From: Ferrovibrio sp046297595
GTDB lineage: Bacteria; Pseudomonadota; Alphaproteobacteria; Ferrovibrionales; Ferrovibrionaceae
Assembly: GCF_046297595.1 (NCBI RefSeq)
Contig: NZ_JBKBHT010000006.1
Span: forward strand, 62,001 to 126,000
Direction: 5' to 3'
DNA: 64,000 nt
Positions 26,467-33,932 of this stretch are shown piece by piece; the stretch's first letter is position 1; the number at the start of each line of letters is the position of its first letter. The notes under the pieces are model-generated. The model did not search any database and was not told where the DNA came from. It was given only the letters and a program-made list of their open reading frames with translations. The translations under genes were made by a program, and so were the position numbers.

Positions 26467-27222
26467 TCAGCCGCGCCCGACGAAGGGCATCTTGGTGGCC
26501 ATCACCGTCATGAACAGCACATTGGCCTCCAGCGGCAGGCTGGCCATGTGCACCACGGCATTGGCCACATGCTCGACATCCATGCGCGGCTCGGCCCGGG
26601 TGGAGCCGTCGGCCTGCAGCACGCCGGCCTTCATGCGCTCGGTCATCTCGGTGGCCGCGTTGCCGATGTCGATCTGGCCCACGGCGATGTCGTAGGCGCG
26701 GCCATCCAGCGAGCTGGCCCGCGTGAGGCCGCTGATGGCGTGCTTGGTGGATGTATAAGGCGCCGAGAACGGACGCGGCGCATAGGCCGAGATCGAGCCG
26801 TTGTTGATGATGCGGCCGCCGCGCGGGGTCTGGTCCTTCATGATGCGGAAGGCTTCCTGGGTGCACAGGAACGGCCCGGTGAGGTTGACATCCACCACCG
26901 CCTTCCACTGTTCGTACGACAGGTCTTCCAGCGGCATGGCCGGCGTGCCCATGCCGGCATTGTTGAACAGCACATCCAGCCGGCCGAAGGCCTGCTTGGT
27001 CTTGGCGAACAGCGCCTTCACCTGGGCGTGGTCGCCCACATCGGTGGCCACCGCCACGGCGCGCACGCCATGGGCCTCGGCCTCGCGGGCGGCAGTCTGC
27101 AACGGCTCCAGCCGGCGGCCGGCCAGCACGACGTTATAGCCCGCCTTGGCCAGGGCGATGGCCGAAGCCTTGCCGATGCCGGTGCCCGCGCCGGTGATCA
27201 GGGCGACCTTGGTGATGGTCAT
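26467..27222 (-). CDS. SDR-family NAD(P)-dependent oxidoreductase
   Basis: A 251-residue classical short-chain dehydrogenase. It shows the cofactor motif TGAGTGIG, the NNAG motif, and the active-site Ser-Tyr-Lys with NNGSISAYAPRPFSAPYTSTKHA. The substrate cannot be inferred: it might be a 3-oxoacyl or sugar/alcohol dehydrogenase. It is convergent with the agmatinase-like gene. Its upstream region opens into the low-GC segment. Confidence 0.9.
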   Translation of the reverse strand: MTITKVALITGAGTGIGKASAIALAKAGYNVVLAGRRLEPLQTAAREAEAHGVRAVAVATDVGDHAQVKALFAKTKQAFGRLDVLFNNAGMGTPAMPLEDLSYEQWKAVVDVNLTGPFLCTQEAFRIMKDQTPRGGRIINNGSISAYAPRPFSAPYTSTKHAISGLTRASSLDGRAYDIAVGQIDIGNAATEMTERMKAGVLQADGSTRAEPRMDVEHVANAVVHMASLPLEANVLFMTVMATKMPFVGRG

Positions 27223-27837
27223 CTTCGGGTTTCCTCCAACCTCTGTTCCGTGGGCCGGCTGCCTATGCGGCTCCGGCCTGTATTTCGTCGCCTACCATAC
27301 CCGTCCGCCTGCGGCAGAAAAGCGCCGGCCATGGCCCGGGCGGCCGAACCATATGGATCGCGTATTTTGTTGGCCGTTATGCGGCGGGTTTTCAGCCGGT
27401 TTGCGTCGTTTTGCGATGGTTTTGATGTGTTAAACTGTAGAATTTCCTAGAAACGGAGATTTTCCATAATCAGAAATCAGGCTTTGCCGCTCGAGAACAA
27501 TATAGCAACATATAGTGAGAAGGGCAAGCCCGGCCTGATCACCTTGCCCTTCACTGGTACCGGGGAACTAGCAGGTACAGCGCTAGCGCCTGGATCACAG
27601 AGATGAAATATTTCCAACTGGCCGCATAGTGAAAATACGGGTGGCACCACCTATAACGGCACCTAGGGAAGAGCCAATCCCATCGACCTGAAATTACTTA
27701 TGATTCAATATCTTATGAACCTGCAAATACGAATAGCTTGTATCATCGCTGTGTACAACTTACAACGACTCAACCAAGGGCAGCGCAATAGCTGGCGGCA
27801 CAGCGCTTCCCAGTAGCGCCGTGGGGAGTAAGGAGCA
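27223..27837. other. Long non-coding stretch at the left edge of the low-GC segment
   Basis: A 615-base stretch without a recognisable gene. Composition drops from high GC to near-balanced at about 27360. It contains a ten-bp inverted repeat, GAAGGGCAAG at 27519-27528 with CTTGCCCTTC at 27543-27552, which has no following T run. Reading frames crossing 27470-27610 lack a start codon. The right part (27690-27837) probably holds the promoter of the operon that starts at 27838; no clean -35/-10 pair is seen. I find no integrase fragment or tRNA remnant. Confidence 0.5.
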
Positions 27838-28953
27838 TTGCGGAAGCTGACGGAGAGGCAGCGCAGGTGGCTTATCCACCAGGCCCGAGCACCGTGGCGC
27901 GCCTTCAAGGCGGCCAAACGCCGATTTCATCAAAAGCCCGCGACCCTCCCGCAGTCTACGACATTGCCCGCGTGGAAGCAGGCGTATGTTAACTCCGAAG
28001 GCCAACTCGTAATCGGGGCTCCCGAAGTGATCAGCTTCGTCGAGAACCACGCCGAAACTGCGGAGTTTCTGGGCGCCATGCGCGAGCTGGCACGTGTAGC
28101 CACCCTGAAGCAGCAGCGGCGCAAGGTGGACTTCGATAAGATCAAGCGCATCGCGCCAGCAGCGGCTTTATGCGTTGTTTCTGAGTTCGACCGTTGGCGT
28201 CTCACTTCGATGCGCACCGGCCAGCTTCGAGCCCAAACCGAAACCTGGGACCCGCACGTTCGCCGCTTGCTTTGCGAGATGGGGTTCTTTGAAGTCCTTG
28301 GCGTCGAGCCGCCCGCGCTGGAGGAAATTACCAAAGGTCACTGGATCAAATTTAAATCGGGCGTCAGCAATGATGGCCAATTTGCCAAGGAATTACGGCA
28401 AGAACTTGAAGGGCTGATCGGCAAGTTCCCGAAAACCCAACTCCTCTACGACGCAATCGTGGAAGCAATGGCGAATGCCATCGATCACGCCTATCCCGAA
28501 GACCGCGAGGATTTCTTGGCACTTTCTCGGCTTGGTAAGCGTTGGTGGATGTCAGGCTCCGTGGATCAGGAGGGCCGAGTCCAAGTAATCTTCTTCGACC
28601 AAGGAATAACCATTCCTCGGTCCCTGCCCCGCTCTAAGTTCTGGGAGCGTGTCAGGGGGCTTATGACTAGTCTGAACTGGACAACCGATGACGGGCATAT
28701 GATCGCAGCGGCAGTACAGGTGCGGCGATCTGCCACAGAGCAAGAACATCGCGGGAAAGGATTTGCAAATATTCTGCGATTGTTGGATGACAGTCCCGAA
28801 AATAAGTTGCGGATCATCAGCCGGCGCGGTTCTTATACATATGTGCCCGGTCGTGAACCGGAAATTAAAGAATATAACGTACCGTTAAATGGAACACTTA
28901 TAGCTTGGGACTTGTCATTGACGGACCCCATCCTATCTGGAACTACGCCATGA
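27838..28953 (+). CDS. GHKL-type ATP-binding protein, first gene of a three-gene module
   Basis: A 371-residue protein. The N-terminal 170 residues are basic, helical and unrecognised. The middle shows a GHKL (Bergerat) ATP-binding fold: N-box D205-Y219 with E209, N213 and D216-H217 (EAMANAIDHAY), a G1-like box D254-G256 (FFDQGITIP), and a G2-like RGKGFANI at 305-312. This suggests an anti-sigma-factor/kinase-like ATPase. No HisKA, receiver or membrane part. Starts at TTG 27838 with GGGGAG nine bases upstream. Its stop overlaps the ATG of the STAS-like gene (ATGA), so the two are coupled. Codon use is less GC-rich than in the flanks. Confidence 0.75.
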   Translation: MRKLTERQRRWLIHQARAPWRAFKAAKRRFHQKPATLPQSTTLPAWKQAYVNSEGQLVIGAPEVISFVENHAETAEFLGAMRELARVATLKQQRRKVDFDKIKRIAPAAALCVVSEFDRWRLTSMRTGQLRAQTETWDPHVRRLLCEMGFFEVLGVEPPALEEITKGHWIKFKSGVSNDGQFAKELRQELEGLIGKFPKTQLLYDAIVEAMANAIDHAYPEDREDFLALSRLGKRWWMSGSVDQEGRVQVIFFDQGITIPRSLPRSKFWERVRGLMTSLNWTTDDGHMIAAAVQVRRSATEQEHRGKGFANILRLLDDSPENKLRIISRRGSYTYVPGREPEIKEYNVPLNGTLIAWDLSLTDPILSGTTP

Positions 28954-29273
28954 CCACTATCGCCATAGCCAAAGATTTCTCCGACGTACCTGCAGGCCGC
29001 TACAAAAAAGATGGTGCGTTTAGCGGTGAACAGTTCCGTGATGACTTGCTGCGTCCACGTCTGCAGAGCAGCGAGACCGTGGAGGTCATTCTTGATGACG
29101 TTGAGGGATACGGCTCCTCTTTTCTAGAAGAAGCATTTGGCGGCCTGGTGCGGGTTGCCGGCTTCACTCCTGATGAGCTCCACAAGAAACTCAAGTTGGT
29201 GGCTAGAACCGCTCCCTATCGTGTCTATGTGACCGAGATTTGGGATTACATCGACTCTGCTAAAAAACAGTAG
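28950..29273 (+). CDS. STAS-like domain protein (DUF4325-type)
   Basis: A 107-residue protein matching the STAS-like DUF4325 pattern: PAGRYKKDGAFSGEQFRDDLL followed by a strand EVILDDVEGYGSSFLEEAFG. STAS proteins act as anti-anti-sigma or partner-switching proteins that are phosphorylated on Ser/Thr; Ser56/Ser57 in GYGSSF are the candidate sites here. In this arrangement it would be the phospho-target or partner of the GHKL ATPase encoded just upstream. ATG at 28950 overlaps the preceding stop. An in-frame TTG at 28905 is rejected because the overlap start fits the domain. Confidence 0.8.
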   Translation: MTTIAIAKDFSDVPAGRYKKDGAFSGEQFRDDLLRPRLQSSETVEVILDDVEGYGSSFLEEAFGGLVRVAGFTPDELHKKLKLVARTAPYRVYVTEIWDYIDSAKKQ

Positions 29274-29290
29274 CGGACTTCTGAGGCAGA

Positions 29291-29824
29291 ATGATGTGGA
29301 TGGCATGTGCCATCTCTGGTGTTACAGGACTCCTCATCGGGGGCGCCTCCATTTACTTCCTTGGTATTAGTTCGACAAAAGAAGGCATCATCCCCGTCGC
29401 CGCGGTTGCCGGCCTCATCGGTACGCTTATCGGCGCGCTTCTTTCATATTTCTTAAAACGCTACGAGTTACGTGTCGCCGAGATCACAGCCCGAGTGGAC
29501 GACATAATTACCGAGGTCAAGGCGATTGAAGAAGCCGCTGCCGAATATTGGGCACGTACAGCAAAGGAAGGCGACAAGCTGGTAGAAGAGCGTCTCACTG
29601 GGCGTCTTCACCGTCTTTCCCAACTCGTCGCCTACTGCCAGAACGAGGGGTGGGAATCTGACATTCTTCTCGAAAATAAGCTCATCCGTTTTAGGGCGGC
29701 CGTCTCAGGTGCACCCTTTGGAGAATCTGACCGCTTCGCGAGCTATCATAAGGTTCGCAATATCACTGGTACAGGTAGCGATCTAATCATTACTGTGCGC
29801 AAGGCTAGGCGCCGGATTTTGTAG
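29291..29824 (+). CDS. Two-helix membrane protein with cytoplasmic coiled coil, third gene of the module
   Basis: A 177-residue protein of unknown family. Helices at about residues 4-25 and 34-55 form a membrane hairpin with a short loop between, and residues 56-100 are a heptad-like charged helix beginning LKRYELRVAEITARVDDI, then a folded-looking domain to the C-terminus ending KARRRIL. GAGG lies five bases before the ATG; it begins 17 bases after the STAS-like stop, so it is in the same operon. It could be a membrane effector or anchor for the switch proteins. No homologue is recognised. Confidence 0.7.
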   Translation: MMWMACAISGVTGLLIGGASIYFLGISSTKEGIIPVAAVAGLIGTLIGALLSYFLKRYELRVAEITARVDDIITEVKAIEEAAAEYWARTAKEGDKLVEERLTGRLHRLSQLVAYCQNEGWESDILLENKLIRFRAAVSGAPFGESDRFASYHKVRNITGTGSDLIITVRKARRRIL

Positions 29825-29977
29825 GCGCCCTCACTTTTCGAGCCATTTATAAATACTCCGCTGAGTCTCTCGCCTCCGTCAGGACTGCCTTCTCTGTACG
29901 AACCGTTGTCACAGCGATGCACAACCTGGTCATACCGACCAGGCTCTATTTAGAAATAGATACTAAAAACGAAAGAT
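29825..29977. other. Short spacer between the module and tRNA-Arg, with two hairpins
   Basis: No gene is seen. CCTGGTC at 29925-29931 pairs with GACCAGG at 29937-29943, and a CTATTT-AG-AAATAG palindrome follows directly at 29946-29959. The first hairpin plus the adjacent T-containing sequence could end transcription in either direction. Confidence 0.4.
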
Positions 29978-30054
29978 TGGCGTGCCCTGGTGGATTCGAA
30001 CCACCGACCTGCCGCTTAGAAGGCGGCTGCTCTATCCAACTGAGCTAAGGGCAC
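29978..30054 (-). tRNA. tRNA-Arg(TCT)
   Basis: A full cloverleaf reads on the minus strand: acceptor GTGCCCT/AGGGCAC, D-arm with AGCTCAGTTGGATAGAGC, anticodon loop CTTCTAA (anticodon TCT), a T-arm with GGTTCGAATCC, and an encoded CCA at the 3' end. The 3' end faces the low-GC segment. Length 77 with CCA. Confidence 0.95.
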
Positions 30055-30119
30055 CCAAGGTCAACAAACGTCAATGGCCGGCGGAGCCGGCCATCACGGG
30101 CGCCCCGCCGGAAACCGGT

Positions 30120-30416
30120 TTAGCGGATTCTGGTATACGCGAAGTTATCGGCGTAGGCGCGGTTGGCCAGCCTGCGCTCCTGCGGCAGCTCGACCTCATA
30201 ATCGATGCCGCGCTTGTCGGCATAGGCCTTGGCGTCGTCCAGCGTATCGAATTTCAGGGTGAGCTGGCTGAGCGTGCCCTGCGATCCGGTCCAGCCCATC
30301 AGCGGCTCGACGAAGCGGGCATCGGCGGTGTCGTATTCCAGCACCCACTGCTTTGTCTTCGCCCTGCCCGACTGCATCGCGGTCTTGGCCGGCTGATAGA
30401 TACGCGCCTTGGTCAT
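30120..30416 (-). CDS. NDUFS4-like complex I accessory subunit
   Basis: A 98-residue protein matching the ETC complex I subunit conserved region (NDUFS4, 18-kDa accessory subunit): MTKARIYQPAKTAMQSGRAK, then WVLEYDTADARFVEPLMGWT and YADKRGIDYEV. It supports assembly and activity of NADH:ubiquinone oxidoreductase on the inner membrane, and occurs widely in alphaproteobacteria and mitochondria. It lies between tRNA-Pro and tRNA-Arg on the same strand, and may be cotranscribed with them. Confidence 0.9.
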   Translation of the reverse strand: MTKARIYQPAKTAMQSGRAKTKQWVLEYDTADARFVEPLMGWTGSQGTLSQLTLKFDTLDDAKAYADKRGIDYEVELPQERRLANRAYADNFAYTRIR

Positions 30417-30461
30417 GGCACAACCCCTGGAAACGGTCTGATCCTGGTCTGGCCGTCATTA

Positions 30462-30538
30462 TGGTCGGGGTGACTGGATTCGAACCAGCGACTTCCTGCT
30501 CCCAAAGCAGGCGCTCTACCAGACTGAGCTACACCCCG
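30462..30538 (-). tRNA. tRNA-Pro(TGG)
   Basis: The minus strand folds as a complete tRNA: acceptor CGGGGTG/CACCCCG, D-arm AGCTCAGTCTGGTAGAGC, anticodon TGG in the loop TTTGGGA, T-arm GGTTCGAATCC and an encoded CCA. Length 77. Confidence 0.95.
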
Positions 30539-30651
30539 CCCTAAATGGCGGAAAAGCGAGGGCCTTTTAGCACAGACGGCCCCATCGGGGCCAGTGCCCG
30601 GACACTCTGCCGCAGGAGCCGGAAATCCCGGGTTAACGGGTATCTCCGGGG

Positions 30652-31140
30652 CTACTTCTTTGGCGGATTGCCGAAAATGGCGTGCTGCACCCGGTCGCCG
30701 GGCTTGATGCCCAGCCGGCTGGCCGTGCCGCCATTGACCTCCAGCACCGCCCGCACCGGCCCGGTCGAGTTGATCCCGGTCTCGTCGCGGGGAATCGCGC
30801 GCTGGTGGATGTTGAGGATCGTGCCGTCGGCCTTGATGAAAATCATGTCCAGCGGGATCAGGGTATTGCGCATCCAGAAGGAGGCCATCTGCTCCTGTTT
30901 GAAATCGAACAGCATGCCGGCATCGGGCGCCATGGACTGGCGGAACATCATGCCGCGCGCCCGGCTCTGGTCGTTGTCGGCCAGCTCGACGGTGAAACGC
31001 TGCGGCCCCTTGCCGCTGGTGACGATGACAAGCTCGCTCTGGGGCAGGGTCGGCTGCGGCTGGGCCCAGGCGGAAAACATGAAGGATGCGCTGAACAGGA
31101 TCACGGACAGCAGAACGGCACATACCGACTTCAGTTTCAC
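30652..31140 (-). CDS. DUF192 family protein, exported
   Basis: A 162-residue DUF192 protein with a signal peptide (residues 1-25, AWAQ). The domain shows ARGMMFRQSMAPDAGMLF, FWMRNTLIPLDMIFI and VLEVNGGTASRLGIKPGDRV. The family's role is not settled. The start is a GTG at 31140 with AGGA eight bases upstream. That GTG overlaps the stop of the upstream HDAC-family gene (GTGA), so translation is coupled; a longer in-frame reading into the HDAC gene is a shadow. Confidence 0.85.
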   Translation of the reverse strand: MKLKSVCAVLLSVILFSASFMFSAWAQPQPTLPQSELVIVTSGKGPQRFTVELADNDQSRARGMMFRQSMAPDAGMLFDFKQEQMASFWMRNTLIPLDMIFIKADGTILNIHQRAIPRDETGINSTGPVRAVLEVNGGTASRLGIKPGDRVQHAIFGNPPKK

Positions 31141-32252
31141 GCCCTCATCCTTTCCTGCACCCGCCGCACGAGGTCGCGGGTTTCCTGCCGCACGGCACCA
31201 AAACGCGGCGCATCCTGCAACGTGGTGAACCAGTGCTCCGGCGGGTAACGCCCGGCCGTGCGGTTCCAGCTCAGACTGCGCAGCAGGCTTTCCGCCGGCG
31301 CCGGCAGACGGTCGGGTTTTTCCAGGTCGTTCAACTCGGCCCAGATCCCGGTCCAGCAGCGCGCCACCGACCACGGATTATAACCGCCGCCGCCCAGCAC
31401 CAACAGGCGCGGCGCGATGCCTTTCAGCGCCGCCACCGCCTGCCACAGTGCATTGTTCGACAGTTCCTGCTTGGCCAGCGGATCGTCGGCCAGCGCATCG
31501 GCGCCGCACTGGATCACCATGGCATCGGGCCGGAAGGATTCGAGCAGCGGACCGATGGCGTCCTGAACAAGCGCGGCCATCTCGTCGTCGATCATGCCGG
31601 GCGGAACCGGCAGGTTGAACAGGTTGCCGGCGCCCTCTTCCTCCAGCCTTCCGGAATGCGGCCAGCGCCCGGCCTCGTGCACCGAGAGGACCAGCACGCG
31701 CGAATCATGGGCGAAGGCTTCCGCCACGCCATCGCCGTGATGCACATCGAGATCGACATAGGCCACGCGCGACAGGCCGGCATCGAGGAAGGTCAGGATC
31801 GCCAGCACCGGGTCGTTGAAATAGCAGAAGCCCGAAGCCTGAGCCGGGCGGCCGTGATGGGTGCCGCCGCCGGGGCTGTAGATGATACCCGGCTGGTCCA
31901 GCAGATGCCGTGACGCGATCAGGCTGCCGCCGACGCCGGTGGCCGGGCGGCGGAACATGGTGGCATAGACCGGATTGCCGCCGCGGCCGAGATTGTAACG
32001 CTCGGAATCCTCGGCGCTGATGGCGAGGTCGCGTTCGGCCGCCTGCACGGCGGCGATGTAGTCCGGGCGATGGAACCGCGCCAGTTCCCCGGGCGTGGCC
32101 GGGCGGCTGTCGCGGTATTGCTGCGGCGCCAGCCAGCCCAGGGCCTGCACCAGATCGAGCACGGTGGAGACGCGCGGAATCGAGAGCGGATGTTTTCCGC
32201 CCAGGGTGGAATGGCGGTAGATGTCGTTGGCGATCAGCAGCGGGGCCGGCAT
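31137..32252 (-). CDS. Histone-deacetylase family protein (acetoin-utilisation-type)
   Basis: A 371-residue zinc deacetylase of the HDAC/AcuC superfamily. Metal and catalytic motifs are present: the His pair in GGGTHHGRPAQASGFCYFND, AYVDLDVHHGDGVAEAF, and QCGADAL with a following DDPL. In bacteria such proteins remove acetyl groups from proteins or acetylpolyamines. The start at 32252 (MPAPLLIANDIYRH) is chosen because it gives the usual N-terminus and has AGGG upstream; an ATG at 32288 adds 12 residues. It is coupled to the DUF192 gene. Confidence 0.88.
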   Translation of the reverse strand: MPAPLLIANDIYRHSTLGGKHPLSIPRVSTVLDLVQALGWLAPQQYRDSRPATPGELARFHRPDYIAAVQAAERDLAISAEDSERYNLGRGGNPVYATMFRRPATGVGGSLIASRHLLDQPGIIYSPGGGTHHGRPAQASGFCYFNDPVLAILTFLDAGLSRVAYVDLDVHHGDGVAEAFAHDSRVLVLSVHEAGRWPHSGRLEEEGAGNLFNLPVPPGMIDDEMAALVQDAIGPLLESFRPDAMVIQCGADALADDPLAKQELSNNALWQAVAALKGIAPRLLVLGGGGYNPWSVARCWTGIWAELNDLEKPDRLPAPAESLLRSLSWNRTAGRYPPEHWFTTLQDAPRFGAVRQETRDLVRRVQERMRA

Positions 32253-32298
32253 AGGCCCTGAATCTAGCGGCCGACCCAGTCTTAACAAGTGGCGGGAC

Positions 32299-32326
32299 TT
32301 AACAAGCCGGCCGGCTGCCCTATAAT
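32299..32326 (+). promoter_or_regulatory. Promoter of the thiZXY operon
   Basis: TTAACA at 32299-32304 (five of six to the -35 consensus) and a perfect TATAAT at 32321-32326 are separated by 16 bases. The predicted start of transcription near 32333 lies just before the riboswitch. Confidence 0.7.
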
Positions 32327-32335
32327 GACGGCTTG

Positions 32336-32429
32336 CCTCTGAGGGGGAGCCGATGGGCGGCTGAGAGGTCCGGGTTGTCCGGACGACCCCTCGAACCTGA
32401 TCCGGTTAAGACCGGCGTAGGGATCAGCG
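32336..32429 (+). ncRNA. TPP riboswitch
   Basis: The thi-box signatures are present in order: GAGGGGGAGC, CGGCTGAGA, ACCTGATCCGG, and the closing GGCGTAGGGA. TPP binding in such RNAs lowers expression of thiamine-related genes. The GTAGGGA of the 3' strand is also the likely ribosome-binding site for the GTG start at 32432, so control is probably at translation initiation. Confidence 0.95.
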
Positions 32430-32431
32430 GC

Positions 32432-33166
32432 GTGATATTGCCACTCTCCTCCTCGTCTGCGAGTCCGCCTTTCACCCTTCGCCTGAAGGGCGGCGGCTTT
32501 GCCTATGGCGACCGCGCAGTGCTGGCCCCTTTTGCGCTCGATCTGCGCGCGGGCGAAACCGTCGCCATCCTGGGCCCGAGCGGCGGCGGCAAGAGCACAC
32601 TGCTGAAACAGGTGGCCGGCCTGCTGCCCGGACTGGAAACGCCGGTTGCCGGAAACGTGGCCTGGATGGCGCAGCAGGACCTGCTGCTGCCCTGGGCGAC
32701 GATCCGCGAGAATGTGCTGCTGGGTGGACGCCTGCGCGGCGACACGCCCGACATTCCGAAGGCCGAGGCCCTGCTGCGCCGGCTGGGGCTGCATGCGTGG
32801 ATGGACTCTTATCCCGCCGCATTGTCGGGCGGCATGCGCCAGCGCGCGGCCCTGGCGCGTACGCTGATGGAAGACCGGCCGCTGGTGCTGATGGACGAGC
32901 CCTTCTCGGCGCTGGATGCGATCACGCGCGCATCGATGCAGGAGCTGGCCTGCGAAATGCTGCGGGATCGCATGGTGCTGTTCGTCACCCATGACCCGGC
33001 CGAGGCCTGCCGCATTGCCGACCGCGTGCTGCTGCTGGCCGGGCATCCGGCGCAGCTGCGCCCAGTGACGGCGTTCGGCATGCCCGCGCCGCGCGATCCG
33101 CTGTCGCCCGCCGTGCTGCCGGCCCTGCGCCTGATCCATGCAGCGCTGCAGGAGCCGCTGCCATGA
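32432..33166 (+). CDS. thiZ: Thiamine-precursor ABC transporter ATP-binding protein
   Basis: A 244-residue ABC ATPase with Walker A GPSGGGKST, Q-loop MAQQDLLLPWA, signature LSGGMRQRAALARTL, Walker B VLMDEPFSALD and the H-loop FVTHD. The start is the GTG at 32432, immediately after the riboswitch; a longer frame runs back through the riboswitch and is not translated. With ThiX and ThiY it imports a pyrimidine precursor of thiamine (hydroxymethylpyrimidine or a formylamino derivative). Its stop overlaps the next ATG (ATGA). Confidence 0.9.
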   Translation: MILPLSSSSASPPFTLRLKGGGFAYGDRAVLAPFALDLRAGETVAILGPSGGGKSTLLKQVAGLLPGLETPVAGNVAWMAQQDLLLPWATIRENVLLGGRLRGDTPDIPKAEALLRRLGLHAWMDSYPAALSGGMRQRAALARTLMEDRPLVLMDEPFSALDAITRASMQELACEMLRDRMVLFVTHDPAEACRIADRVLLLAGHPAQLRPVTAFGMPAPRDPLSPAVLPALRLIHAALQEPLP

Positions 33167-33921
33167 TGCGGCCTCTGGTGACGCTGACAGGCCTCGCGCT
33201 GCTGTGGCAGTTGATCGTCACGCTGTTCGCCCTGCCGCCTTACATCCTGCCGCCGCCTTACGCCGTGGCGCGGGCCTTCATTGAGCGCGGCGATGTGCTG
33301 CTGGCTGAGGCCACTGTCACGCTCGCAGAGATGCTGCTGGGTCTTTTGTTCGGCGCGCTGCTCGGTGCGATGGCTGCGCTCGGCCTGCTGGCCTCGAACA
33401 AGGCGCGGCGCTGGCTGCTGCCGGTGATCGTGGCGAGCCAGGCGATTCCGGTTTTTGCGCTGGCGCCTTTGCTGGTGCTGTGGTTCGGCTATGGCATGGC
33501 GTCGAAAATCGTGATGGCCATGCTGATCATCTTCTTCCCCGTGGCCGCGACCTTGTATGACGGCCTGCGCCGCACCGAGCCGGGCTGGCTGGAGCTGGCG
33601 CGGGTGATGACGGCGAACGATCCGCGCCATCGCCATCGCGTGCTGCTGCGCATCCGCCTGATGGCCGCCCTGCCTGCTTTTGCCAGCGGCCTGAAGATCG
33701 CGGCTGCCGTGGCGCCCATCGGCGCGGTGATCGGCGAATGGGTCGGGTCCAGCGCGGGGCTGGGTTTCCTGATGCTGCAGGCCAATGCACGCGTGCAGAC
33801 CGATTTGATGTTCGCCGCCCTGATCACGCTGGCGCTCTGCGCCGTCGCGCTCTATGCGGCCGTAGATTTCCTCTCGCGCCGTCTGCTGCCCTGGCAGGCG
33901 GACAGCCATGTATCCAAGTGA
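33163..33921 (+). CDS. thiX: Thiamine-precursor ABC transporter permease
   Basis: A 252-residue permease with about six membrane segments and an EAA-type loop (LRIRLMAALPAFASGLKIAAAVAPIGAVIGEW, in part). The family is the SsuC/TauC/ThiX group. It is between ThiZ (ATGA overlap) and ThiY under the same TPP riboswitch, so the pyrimidine substrate is assigned by context. Alternative start at 33166. Confidence 0.88.
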   Translation: MMRPLVTLTGLALLWQLIVTLFALPPYILPPPYAVARAFIERGDVLLAEATVTLAEMLLGLLFGALLGAMAALGLLASNKARRWLLPVIVASQAIPVFALAPLLVLWFGYGMASKIVMAMLIIFFPVAATLYDGLRRTEPGWLELARVMTANDPRHRHRVLLRIRLMAALPAFASGLKIAAAVAPIGAVIGEWVGSSAGLGFLMLQANARVQTDLMFAALITLALCAVALYAAVDFLSRRLLPWQADSHVSK

Positions 33922-33932
33922 AGGAGTTCGTG

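Noticed and set aside
27519..27552. Hairpin as an intrinsic terminator
   Set aside because: There is no T run on either side.
27440..27610. Short frame reading through 27470-27610 that gives a plausible-looking peptide
   Set aside because: No start codon, no ribosome site and a stop soon after; treated as non-coding.
27223..27837. A duplicate of the tRNA-Arg 3' end as left attachment site
   Set aside because: I compared the region by eye and saw no match to the T-arm/CCA end.
32333..32431. N-terminal extension of thiZ
   Set aside because: The frame runs through the TPP riboswitch, so translation must start after it (GTG 32432).
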